This document shows, piece after piece, positions 1 to 5,904 of a stretch of 8,969 bases of DNA (the stretch's first letter is position 1; the number at the start of each line of letters is the position of its first letter). This DNA is from Planctomycetaceae bacterium (GTDB taxonomy: Bacteria > Planctomycetota > Planctomycetia > Planctomycetales > Planctomycetaceae), in NCBI GenBank assembly GCA_020426425.1, contig JAGQQB010000134.1, positions 1-8,969 on the forward strand, given 5' to 3'. The translations under genes and the position numbers were made by a program. Under the pieces are notes generated by a model that saw only the letters and a list, made by a program, of their open reading frames with translations, was not told the DNA's origin and made no database searches.

Positions 1-493
1 GACTGGCTAATGCATTCAGTGGGGCAACACTCCGCACTGGTGGCCAGTTCTCGGGGGACTCGGTTGGCCCTTGCAGCAACAGCAGAATCCGTCCCTGCTC
101 AAGCGGCGCGATGAGTGGCTGAATTCGATCGAGTTGTTGCACATCGTCGAGAATCAGCAGCCAGTCGTCGTGTTGACGCAACCAGCGCCGGACGGCCAGT
201 AGAGGATCACCTGGCCGCCGGAGATGCCGCTCTTTCAGATCAAGCTGCCTGGTCAACTGCACCAGGTCGCGTTGCCAGCGCAGCTCACTGCGAGCGCTGA
301 GATGGAACACATGCCGGGCGCTTGTTTCGGCGGCAATCGCCTGAGCACATGAGGTGAGTCCCCAGCCACGCAGGGTCGGCATGCGTAGTGGCGGTCCCAA
401 CGCGGCACGACCGGACTGCTCAAGATCCTGCCGCACATGGGCGAGCACGGTCTCTTGTCCGAGTAGATTCGGTGTTGGGGTGGACTGAGTCAT
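1..493 (-). CDS. STAND/NB-ARC-like NTPase-fold protein with degenerate P-loop (partial, C-terminus beyond left edge)
   Basis: The reading frame starts at an ATG (491-493) with an in-frame stop two codons upstream, and stays open for 164 residues to the window edge. The layout follows the NB-ARC/STAND family. Residues 11-20 (LGQETVLAHV) resemble the 'VGRE..L..L' entry motif. Residues 42-54 (RGWGLTSCAQAIA) align with the P-loop and following helix (GGVGKTTLAQAIA), with Leu46 where the Walker A lysine should be. Residues 111-118 (WLLILDDV) are an intact Walker B. Residues 149-162 match the 'W..V..L.PL' step that follows it. The sensor-type 'TSR' is also missing (LLLQG instead). Such proteins normally act as NTP-driven signalling or defence switches; losing the lysine suggests weak or no NTP hydrolysis. 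Effector and repeat domains, if present, lie outside the window. It is 192 bp downstream of the 891-residue gene on the same strand. The fold is fairly sure, the role unknown. Confidence 0.72.
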   Translation of the reverse strand, partial: MTQSTPTPNLLGQETVLAHVRQDLEQSGRAALGPPLRMPTLRGWGLTSCAQAIAAETSARHVFHLSARSELRWQRDLVQLTRQLDLKERHLRRPGDPLLAVRRWLRQHDDWLLILDDVQQLDRIQPLIAPLEQGRILLLLQGPTESPENWPPVRSVAPLNALAS

Positions 494-526
494 AGATCAG
501 GTATTTCGCGATTCGAATCCGTCGTT

Positions 527-575
527 GTGGGTTGGGCTGGGCAGGGGATCAAGGTGTGGGGATGTGCGCGGGATC
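527..575 (-). promoter_or_regulatory. C-rich, G-poor leader resembling a Rho utilisation site
   Basis: On the transcribed (minus) strand, positions 572-529 hold 26 C and only 5 G in 44 nt, with many CCC and CA steps. This C>G bias in an untranslated stretch is the usual mark of a Rho-loading (rut) site. It lies between the 891-residue gene and the STAND-like start codon, so it could limit read-through into the last gene. No termination data are available; this is inference from composition. Confidence 0.35.
529..547 (+). other. Canonical G-quadruplex motif
   Basis: The plus strand has four G runs (529-531, 534-536, 539-541, 544-547) separated by three 2-nt loops (TT, CT, CA). This fits the strict G3+N1-7 consensus with short loops, which usually gives a stable parallel quadruplex. 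Further G runs follow at 558-561 and 570-572. It sits about 36-54 bp upstream of the STAND-like start codon, on that gene's template strand, so a folded form could impede polymerase. The motif is certain, folding in the cell is not. Confidence 0.55.
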
Positions 576-593
576 TCGATTCAGGTCTTCGGT

Positions 594-656
594 TGGTTGT
601 GATCAGTCGTCATGCAGAGACGTGTTGCTTTCCTGAGGACTGACCACTGACAACCA
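594..656 (-). repeat. Imperfect inverted repeat with tandem ACTGAC units downstream of the 891-residue gene
   Basis: TGGTTGT (594-600) pairs with ACAACCA (650-656), and TCAGTC (603-608) pairs with GACTGA (638-643), leaving a small asymmetric bulge and a 29-nt loop. The right arm contains ACTGAC twice at a 7-bp period (639-644 and 646-651). The structure begins about 30 nt after the stop at 686 and has no following U tract, so it is not a standard intrinsic terminator. It may stabilise the 3' end, act with the adjacent C-rich leader, or be the remnant of an intergenic repeat family. Confidence 0.35.
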
Positions 657-685
657 GCTTTCTGTGTTCGGATTCTTGCTCTGTT

Positions 686-3361
686 CTAGAAGTCCATCTT
701 CCAGCCCTGCTTGGGGGAACTGACGCCCGACTGCAGTTGCTCCAGCCGTTCTCGCGTCAGCGTGGCCTCGCGGCTACGACGACGTTCGACGGCCTGCCGC
801 AGTTGTTGGATCTCCTCGGCATCGCTTGAACTGCCACGCGACAGGGAGAGACCGCGACGCAGCCGTTCCAATCGAGCCGCGAATCCAGCCCGGTCTTGTT
901 CGCTGAAAATCTGCAATTTGACCGCTTCGTCGATGAGCGTCTCGGTCTCCTGCAGGTCCTTCCACAGTTCATCTCGATGCTCCTTCCGGTAACGGGCGAG
1001 AACCTGTTGCAGTTGCTGCTGTTCGGGCCGACTCCAGACGGGCAGGGTAGTGAGCTTTTCCGCAGCATCGAGGTGGCTTTGGGCGAGTTGCAGTTGGACG
1101 GCGGTCAGCCAGTCGGGATTCGGCGCGGCGAGATAGCGCACGATCTGCTCCAGCAGATCCTCGGCATCGGTGTCGGGACTCCAGTTTGGGGCGAACTGCA
1201 GGTTGGGGATCTTCAGCAGTTCGGAGTGCATCAGATGGCGAGCATCAGGCTCCTGTGTGTCGGCGGGGACATCGGGATCGACCAGATCCCGGAGTTGATC
1301 CATCGCCAGCATCAGGCAGCCAATCGCCGTTTGCACTTGTGACGACGAGTGCCGCGCGGCGAGGACCTCAAGTTCGGCGGTCACCGAATCGTGCCGCTGC
1401 TCGATCTCAGATCGCAGTTCCTCGACCTCGGCAGGAACAAAGTCGACTGGTCGCGACTGATTCCGCAGCGTTGTCCAACGCTGAGCGAAGGTGATCGATT
1501 GCAGCAGATACGTCCGCATCTCGGCGCTTGGTCCCAACGGGGGAAGCTGATAGTTCGTGGACGTGAGTGTCGCCAGCCGGTCCATCTCCTGTCGGGTTTC
1601 ACTGACGCGCGAATCATCGTCGGTCAGAATGTTCGTGATGATCCGCTGGGCCGACTGCAGTGTGTCCTGCCACTGGTTCCACAGTTGAACTTCCCCAGGA
1701 TAGCGCCGAGTGCTGCTGGTTCGCAGGCTCCAATGTGCTCGCATGAACAGTGGCGTCGCCGGGGTATAACGGACACTCTGGCTCGCCGACTCGTTGAGCC
1801 AGGCACGCACGTCATCCTTCAGACGTTGCAGCGGTTGCTCGATCGACGCGCGTGATTCTCCGCGCTTGAAACTATTCGGGACCAGTCCTTGCAGCTTCTC
1901 GCCGTACGATCCGATCCGCAGGCAGTAGTTGAACAGCTGGGTCGTCTCGGGAGTGATGACTGAGGTTCTCAGGATTCGTGCCGCACCGGATGAAGGCGCG
2001 ACAATCGCTGGTCGCAAGGCGGCGGCACGCACGAACAGGCTGTGCGCAAGTTCGGTTTCCGTGGTTGGCTCGTGACCTTCCTCCGGATGGAAGTGCGCGA
2101 GATCCTCCTGCAGTCGCCCCGCGAGTTGTCCGGTTGGAAACAGAACTGCGTTCCCCAGCGTCCAGGCTCGAATCGCCCAACTGGGAAAGTATCGATGCGC
2201 TGGTTGATGCTGGGCTTCCAGGCACTTCGCGAGATGGTACGCCAGTCCCGAGCGCCCTTCGAAAATGAGCGAGAGAATCAGCTCTGGCAGCAGTTCGCCA
2301 CGCTGGAATAAATCGGCGGCATGGATCTCTGTCGCGAGTTCCGCGCTGACTCCCGTGGGATCGGTGAACCGGTGTTGACGTCGCAGAATTGCAGAGTCTG
2401 CGTCCTCTTCGTCTTCTTCATCATCGAACAACGCATTGTGCAGCGCGTCTGCTGGCGAAGAAGCCTCCTTGGCAACGGGGGCGACGGAATCACCGCGACT
2501 GTTCGGGGCGAGTGCGTCGTCACCGCCACCTGTCATCTCGTCAAACACAGAGCCGAATGAGAACACCGGTTTGACCGGCAGGGCTTTCGATGGAGCGTTT
2601 CCATCTTCAGACGCACGCGCCGACAATTCGTCCGATGTGGGTTCGGTGATAGGGGCAGTATCTCCAGTCGAGGACTGCGGTGTCTGATCCGCTGCCTCGG
2701 GCGGGGACGTGGGGGATTCCTCAGCGGCTGGTCGCGATGACTCCAAGTCGCAACCTGGCCGGACCGCAGAGTGGCCCCCCAAGCTCAGTTTGCCACGCAG
2801 TGCCGCGTTCGCAAGGGGCGTGTCATAGCTGGCTCGCAAATCACGACTGAGTTGATCCCACTCGCTGTCGCTCAGGTCGCTGCCTTGCGTGACCAGTTTC
2901 AACAGGTGGTTCCAGCGATGCGAACCGGAGAGCAGTTGCTGAAACTGATCCTCCTGGGCGTGATCCGCGTCGAAGGGAAGCAGTGCTTCGAGTTCTGTGG
3001 CCTGTTGTTGTTCGTGACGCAGTGTGGGGAGTGGTTCGACACTCTCAATCTTCTGTAACTGCTCCAGAGTTTCCAGAACCAGCAGCGTTTGTTCCTCACG
3101 CAGCAACTTGGCCGCCTCAGCCGCTTGAGCCATCTCCTGAACGCGCGCCTCTGCGGCCGCGTGTTCCCGCGCTTGAGCTGCGGCCACTTCTGCGGCGAGG
3201 GCCTCTTCCTGGGCCAGAAACGACTCCAGATGAGCCAGTAACTCCTCTGCGGGCGGACGCCCATCTTGTGCGAGTTGACAGGCATCCTGTCGCAGACGTA
3301 TCGCCAGCGCGGCAAGTGCATCTTGCGATTGTCGGCTGGTCATGTGTTCCGTATCCGACAT
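686..3361 (-). CDS. 891-residue coiled-coil protein with shared C-module and acidic linker, unknown function
   Basis: I do not recognise a named family. Residues 40-105 are Ala/Glu/Leu-rich and probably coiled coil. Residues 152-195 form a compact module (LLKLVTQGSDLSDSEWDQL... to RGKLSL) that is also at the C-terminus of the 191-residue neighbour. Residues 200-335 are a Pro/Ser/Thr/Glu-rich, probably disordered linker with an acidic run at 313-321 (DDEEDEEDA). Residues 340-630 look globular and helical (for example ADLFQRGELLPELILSLIFEG at 349-369). Residues 640-670 and 780-880 are again charged helices likely to form coiled coil. No Walker A, signal peptide or membrane segment is visible, so it is probably a cytosolic scaffold. 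The ATG at 3361 has AGGA about 6-9 nt upstream; Met7 is an alternative start. It follows the 80-residue gene by 53 bp, which suggests a shared transcript. Confidence 0.85.
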   Translation of the reverse strand: MSDTEHMTSRQSQDALAALAIRLRQDACQLAQDGRPPAEELLAHLESFLAQEEALAAEVAAAQAREHAAAEARVQEMAQAAEAAKLLREEQTLLVLETLEQLQKIESVEPLPTLRHEQQQATELEALLPFDADHAQEDQFQQLLSGSHRWNHLLKLVTQGSDLSDSEWDQLSRDLRASYDTPLANAALRGKLSLGGHSAVRPGCDLESSRPAAEESPTSPPEAADQTPQSSTGDTAPITEPTSDELSARASEDGNAPSKALPVKPVFSFGSVFDEMTGGGDDALAPNSRGDSVAPVAKEASSPADALHNALFDDEEDEEDADSAILRRQHRFTDPTGVSAELATEIHAADLFQRGELLPELILSLIFEGRSGLAYHLAKCLEAQHQPAHRYFPSWAIRAWTLGNAVLFPTGQLAGRLQEDLAHFHPEEGHEPTTETELAHSLFVRAAALRPAIVAPSSGAARILRTSVITPETTQLFNYCLRIGSYGEKLQGLVPNSFKRGESRASIEQPLQRLKDDVRAWLNESASQSVRYTPATPLFMRAHWSLRTSSTRRYPGEVQLWNQWQDTLQSAQRIITNILTDDDSRVSETRQEMDRLATLTSTNYQLPPLGPSAEMRTYLLQSITFAQRWTTLRNQSRPVDFVPAEVEELRSEIEQRHDSVTAELEVLAARHSSSQVQTAIGCLMLAMDQLRDLVDPDVPADTQEPDARHLMHSELLKIPNLQFAPNWSPDTDAEDLLEQIVRYLAAPNPDWLTAVQLQLAQSHLDAAEKLTTLPVWSRPEQQQLQQVLARYRKEHRDELWKDLQETETLIDEAVKLQIFSEQDRAGFAARLERLRRGLSLSRGSSSDAEEIQQLRQAVERRRSREATLTRERLEQLQSGVSSPKQGWKMDF
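2777..2908 (-). other. Shared 44-residue module, copy in the 891-residue protein
   Basis: This segment encodes residues 152-195. It aligns without gaps to residues 148-191 of the 191-residue protein with 17 identities in 44 by my count. Conserved positions include LL.L.T.G..LSD..W at the start and A.AA.RGKL.L at the end. The pattern suggests a small helical domain used in both proteins, perhaps for contact with the same partner. Confidence 0.7.
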
Positions 3362-3414
3362 CTGGTTTCCTGCGGATCAGAGGAGGAAGAACGTCTACCG
3401 GCTTCCGGTGGGGC

Positions 3415-3657
3415 CTAGTCGTCGTTGGCGATCGAATGGATGCTGTCCCCTTCGACCAGATCGTGTTCAACTTCCGAGCCGGTGCCGTCACTGCCACGTC
3501 GGCTGGCACGTGACTCGCCGGGGCGGTCCGATTCATCGAGCGCGTCAATCAGTGATGTGAACACTTGCAGCTGAACCTCGGGAGATTCGAAGGCGTTCAC
3601 AATGGCCGCCATCGAAGGCAGGTTTGTGAGCAGGCGTTTGTATCGAGCGGAACTCAT
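3415..3657 (-). CDS. Small 80-residue protein, unknown function
   Basis: I do not recognise this protein. Residues 1-43 look like two or three amphipathic helices (RYKRLLTNLPSMAAIVNAF and VQLQVFTSLIDAL). Residues 44-80 are polar and charged (Ser, Arg, Asp, Glu) and probably disordered. There is no membrane segment or signal peptide. The ATG at 3657 has GGAG about 10 nt upstream, a weak ribosome site. It lies 43 bp after the 191-residue gene and 53 bp before the 891-residue gene, all on the same strand. That position between two proteins sharing a module suggests it is an accessory or adaptor subunit. The regular placement and the hydrophobic pattern favour a real gene over a chance frame. Confidence 0.6.
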   Translation of the reverse strand: MSSARYKRLLTNLPSMAAIVNAFESPEVQLQVFTSLIDALDESDRPGESRASRRGSDGTGSEVEHDLVEGDSIHSIANDD

Positions 3658-3700
3658 GGTTCAATCACTCCAATGGTCATTGTCGTCGCGGGACGACGGG

Positions 3701-4276
3701 CTAGTTGTCGAGAATCAGTTTGCCACGGGCGGCGGCGACGGCAACATCGTTGCCAAACCGTTCGGACGCACCGAGTCGTGCGGTGTTCCAGTCCTCGTCC
3801 GAGAGGGAATCCCCGTCTGTGATCAACCGCAACAGGTCGCGCACTCCAGCCAGTTGGGAACCCTCTGTTACAGCGGCGACGGTGGTGTCGTCCAGTACGG
3901 TTCGAATCTGTTCTGTCACGGGGTGCGAATCTCCATCGACATGGCAAATCGTTCGCGCCAACGCGAGCAGTTCGTCCCTAACCTCTCGTTCGCGCTCTGC
4001 GGCGAGGCGTTCCTTCAAATCCGTCAGCGTGGTGATCTCGCCGTCAGTTGCACCGCCATTCAGTTCGGTCTGCAAGTCGCCGAACCGTTGTCGGTACAAC
4101 TTCAGATCGTCGACAAATTCCCAGGAAGGGACGGTTCGGTGCGTTTCAAGTTCGGTCGCCACGGACAGCATGCGATCGGAAAGCTCCTGTCGTTCTGTGA
4201 CGAGGCTTTGCAGGCGACGCTCAAGTTCATCCAATGGCAATCGCACCTGGAACTCCGTGTGAGAATGTGGCATCAC
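3701..4276 (-). CDS. 191-residue coiled-coil protein with shared C-terminal module, unknown function
   Basis: Residues 10-45 and 55-105 are Glu/Arg/Leu-rich heptad-like helices, probably coiled coil. Residues 148-191 form a module also present inside the 891-residue protein two genes downstream. No catalytic motif, membrane segment or signal peptide is visible. The frame can begin at a GTG (4274-4276) or at the ATG directly after it (4271-4273); the ATG is more likely, though neither has a clear ribosome site. It starts about 90 bp after bactofilin and ends 43 bp before the 80-residue gene. The shared module makes it likely that this protein and the 891-residue one bind each other or a common partner. 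Its molecular role is unknown. Confidence 0.75.
   Translation of the reverse strand: MMPHSHTEFQVRLPLDELERRLQSLVTERQELSDRMLSVATELETHRTVPSWEFVDDLKLYRQRFGDLQTELNGGATDGEITTLTDLKERLAAEREREVRDELLALARTICHVDGDSHPVTEQIRTVLDDTTVAAVTEGSQLAGVRDLLRLITDGDSLSDEDWNTARLGASERFGNDVAVAAARGKLILDN
3704..3835 (-). other. Shared 44-residue module, copy in the 191-residue protein
   Basis: This segment encodes residues 148-191, the last part of the protein. It matches residues 152-195 of the 891-residue protein at 17 of 44 positions without gaps. The two copies have diverged a good deal, so the duplication is old, not recent. Confidence 0.7.
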
Positions 4277-4285
4277 GCAGTGAAG

Positions 4286-4300
4286 ACACCGTCACAGTGT
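4286..4300. promoter_or_regulatory. Near-perfect 15-bp palindrome upstream of the 191-residue gene
   Basis: The sequence ACACCGTCACAGTGT is symmetric around 4293 except for one position pair. Its near edge is 13 bp from the likely ATG start (4273). It could be an operator or a small hairpin near the ribosome site. One short palindrome in GC-rich DNA can arise by chance. Confidence 0.2.
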
Positions 4301-4315
4301 TCGAGGCGAACAGAT

Positions 4316-4340
4316 CGGTCCGCCCCGAATCACTGGACCG
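4316..4340 (-). repeat. Inverted repeat downstream of bactofilin
   Basis: CGGTCC (4316-4321) and GGACCG (4335-4340) form a 6-bp stem with a 13-nt loop, starting about 26 nt after the bactofilin stop codon. There is no U run after it, so it is at best a weak or Rho-assisted terminator, or a stem protecting the mRNA end. Confidence 0.25.
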
Positions 4341-4366
4341 GGAGAAACATACAGGAACGCAGGCGT

Positions 4367-4873
4367 TTACTTACCTGCGCCGGGCGCGGCAGGTGCTGCA
4401 GGGGCGGCGGGCTTCTGTGCCGCTCCAGCTCGCAGGCGATTGCCACTGCGATCTGCTTCAGCGGCGTCACCCACCTTGCAGCGACCGTTGAATGACGATC
4501 CTGATTCGACGTTCAGGCTCTTGGTGACGATGTCGCCATCAATCACGCAGGTCGACTTGATCGCCAGCAGTCCTTTGGACTCGACGGTACCAGTGATGCG
4601 ACCAGCGACTTCGGCTTCCGAGGCGAGAATGTTGCCTTCGACAACCGAGTCTTTGCCCAGCACGAGTCGTGCGCTGGTCTTGATGTCCCCTTTGACGGTT
4701 CCATCCATGTGCAGATCTTCATGCGAGACGATGTTGCCTTCGATCACCGTGCCGCTGGAAATGTAGTTCTTGGCTTCCGACATCTTCTTCGCTGCCTCCA
4801 CAGGGGCCTGAGGTTGAGGTGCAGGTGCTGGAGCGGGCTTCGCTTCGGCACCCTTCTTTTTGCTTCCGAACAT
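4367..4873 (-). CDS. Bactofilin (polymer-forming cytoskeletal protein)
   Basis: Bactofilins are small proteins that self-assemble without nucleotides into filaments or sheets, often at the membrane, and help with cell shape, polarity or placement of envelope enzymes. The 168-residue protein has a basic start (MFGSKKKG), an Ala/Pro-rich linker (11-30), the bactofilin core (about 38-136) and an Ala/Pro-rich tail (148-168). The core shows the periodic beta-helix pattern: VIEGNI, VKGDI, VVEGNI, VAGRI and VIDGDI at steps of about 17 residues. The frame is open up to 5098, but I chose the ATG at 4873 because it gives the typical bactofilin N-terminus and has GGGAG about 7 nt upstream. It is the first of the five minus-strand genes. 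The coiled-coil genes follow after 90 bp, so it may anchor or localise their products. The family assignment is firm, the link to its neighbours inferred. Confidence 0.93.
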   Translation of the reverse strand: MFGSKKKGAEAKPAPAPAPQPQAPVEAAKKMSEAKNYISSGTVIEGNIVSHEDLHMDGTVKGDIKTSARLVLGKDSVVEGNILASEAEVAGRITGTVESKGLLAIKSTCVIDGDIVTKSLNVESGSSFNGRCKVGDAAEADRSGNRLRAGAAQKPAAPAAPAAPGAGK

Positions 4874-5172
4874 GAGTTTCTCCCAATGACTTTCTTTAGA
4901 GACCTGGGGGTACCGATGGCGATCATCGTTGTCCCAGATCAACAAACCGAGGAGGGGCAGACCCTCGTCTCTCCAGGAACGCAACTCTCGTGCGCGGGAC
5001 TCGTTTTCCGCTTTGGGCACCAGCGGGGACAGGGGGATCCGAGAGGCTGGTACCGGTTGTAGTGGTGGCACCGATATCCCGGAGGCTGAACTCACCATGT
5101 TCAGTAGTCAGAACATCTGCGCAGGAGTCTGAACAGAGTGTGAACCGCTCCACACGGTGTTGCCAAACGGCA
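4874..5172 (-). promoter_or_regulatory. Intergenic leader of bactofilin
   Basis: This 299-bp gap separates the membrane-protein gene from bactofilin. Part of it stays open in the bactofilin frame (up to 5098), but the translated stretch does not look like protein. The bactofilin promoter should lie here; I found no convincing -35/-10 pair. The notable element is the TGTTC half-site cluster at 5098-5135. I see no U-tract terminator for the upstream gene. Confidence 0.4.
5098..5135. promoter_or_regulatory. Cluster of TGTTC half-sites, possible operator
   Basis: AGTCTGAACA (5126-5135) and AGTCAGAACA (5106-5115) are direct repeats with one mismatch at an exact 20-bp period. An inverted partner TGTTCA (5098-5103) makes ATGTTC/GAACAT (5097-5102 and 5111-5116) a perfect 6-bp inverted repeat. 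Regular spacing near two helical turns is typical of a regulator binding one DNA face. It lies about 225 bp upstream of the bactofilin start. Confidence 0.3.
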
Positions 5173-5892
5173 TCAACCGTCGGCGGTGAGCAGCACGCGG
5201 GCAGAATCGTCAGTCTCGACGGATTCGTTAGAATCGGTTTCCTCGTCCTCGGCAGAAACCGGCAGCATTTCAACCAGATACATCGTCCGAACCAGGACGC
5301 AACCCGCCTCTTGCGAAACACTGCTGTGCGTGCCACTGAATTCGTGCGGCCCGATGACGCGCAGTTGCCCGGTCCCCAATGCATGCCCACTCGGGGTGCG
5401 TTCCAAGGTGACGAAGGTCATCAGATCGCGAAACACGATTCCCTCGAAAGACCAGCGGCGCCCCGCCTGATCTTCACCTTCCCCCACGATCCGCGAGCCG
5501 GATTGACGCAACACCAAGGTGACCGTCTCGGCAATTTCGTTCGGATCGAAACCACGATTCGACAAAGTCGCACGCCACACAGTCTGATTGAGTCTCAACG
5601 CAGTCGAGAGCCGATCAAATCGCGGGCTACGGAAACCTGCCGCTGCGGCGTATCCCCAGCGATAGGCCAGCCACATGATCAACAACAGGACGATCAGCAG
5701 TGTGGCCGCGACAATCGAACTGATCACCAGTACATCGGGCACGGCAGTGGTTCTCACAATGAGGAAGTGGAACGAGACCGTGCTGCAATTCTGGTGCCTG
5801 GAACCGGCGAGGACTGTCGATTGGCGATGTTCCTTCGGAATGTTCGATTCCGTAAACGCCACGTCACCAGAAATGTTGCCCATGGGCAACAT
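5173..5892 (-). CDS. Single-pass membrane protein with beta-rich domain, unknown function
   Basis: I do not recognise the family. The 239-residue product has one strong hydrophobic segment at about 54-77 (VLVISSIVAATLLIVLLLIMWLAY), then a short basic stretch, a helical part (95-123) and a beta-rich domain at about 123-212. That domain shows Gly-punctuated alternating strands (TLVLRQSG, WSFEGIVF, FVTLERT, GTGQLRVIG, FSGTHSSV, CVLVRTMYLVEM), suggesting a small beta-barrel or sandwich. The tail (214-231) is acidic. The ATG at 5892 is 12 bp after the stop of the GH10-like gene, which supports co-transcription and this start. A GTG at 5757, just before the membrane segment, is a plausible alternative, because residues 1-45 look unremarkable and no start has a good ribosome site. 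Positive residues after the helix (R78, R88, R91) suggest the C-terminal domain is cytoplasmic. Confidence 0.7.
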   Translation of the reverse strand: MLPMGNISGDVAFTESNIPKEHRQSTVLAGSRHQNCSTVSFHFLIVRTTAVPDVLVISSIVAATLLIVLLLIMWLAYRWGYAAAAGFRSPRFDRLSTALRLNQTVWRATLSNRGFDPNEIAETVTLVLRQSGSRIVGEGEDQAGRRWSFEGIVFRDLMTFVTLERTPSGHALGTGQLRVIGPHEFSGTHSSVSQEAGCVLVRTMYLVEMLPVSAEDEETDSNESVETDDSARVLLTADG

Positions 5893-5904
5893 TCTGTCTA
5901 TTGG

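Noticed and set aside
686..3361. Possible SMC/Wadjet-like ATPase because of the coiled coils and the neighbouring small genes
   Set aside because: The 891-residue protein has no Walker A or ABC signature, and the neighbours do not resemble kleisin or MukE-type subunits.
3397..3409. ACCGG-CTT-CCGGT hairpin between the 80- and 891-residue genes
   Set aside because: Only a 5-bp stem with no U tract, in GC-rich DNA; too weak to call a terminator.
3602..4495. Long open frame on the plus strand (297 residues)
   Set aside because: Antisense to the 191-residue gene and the end of bactofilin; the minus-strand products have clear family or module similarity, this one does not.
4874..5098. N-terminal extension of bactofilin to an ATG at 5098
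   Set aside because: The extension would add 75 residues with no protein-like pattern, while the ATG at 4873 gives the typical basic bactofilin start with a good ribosome site.
5138..5155. GTGTG/CACAC inverted repeat downstream of the membrane-protein gene
   Set aside because: Five-bp stem, no U tract, easily found by chance; not supported as a terminator.
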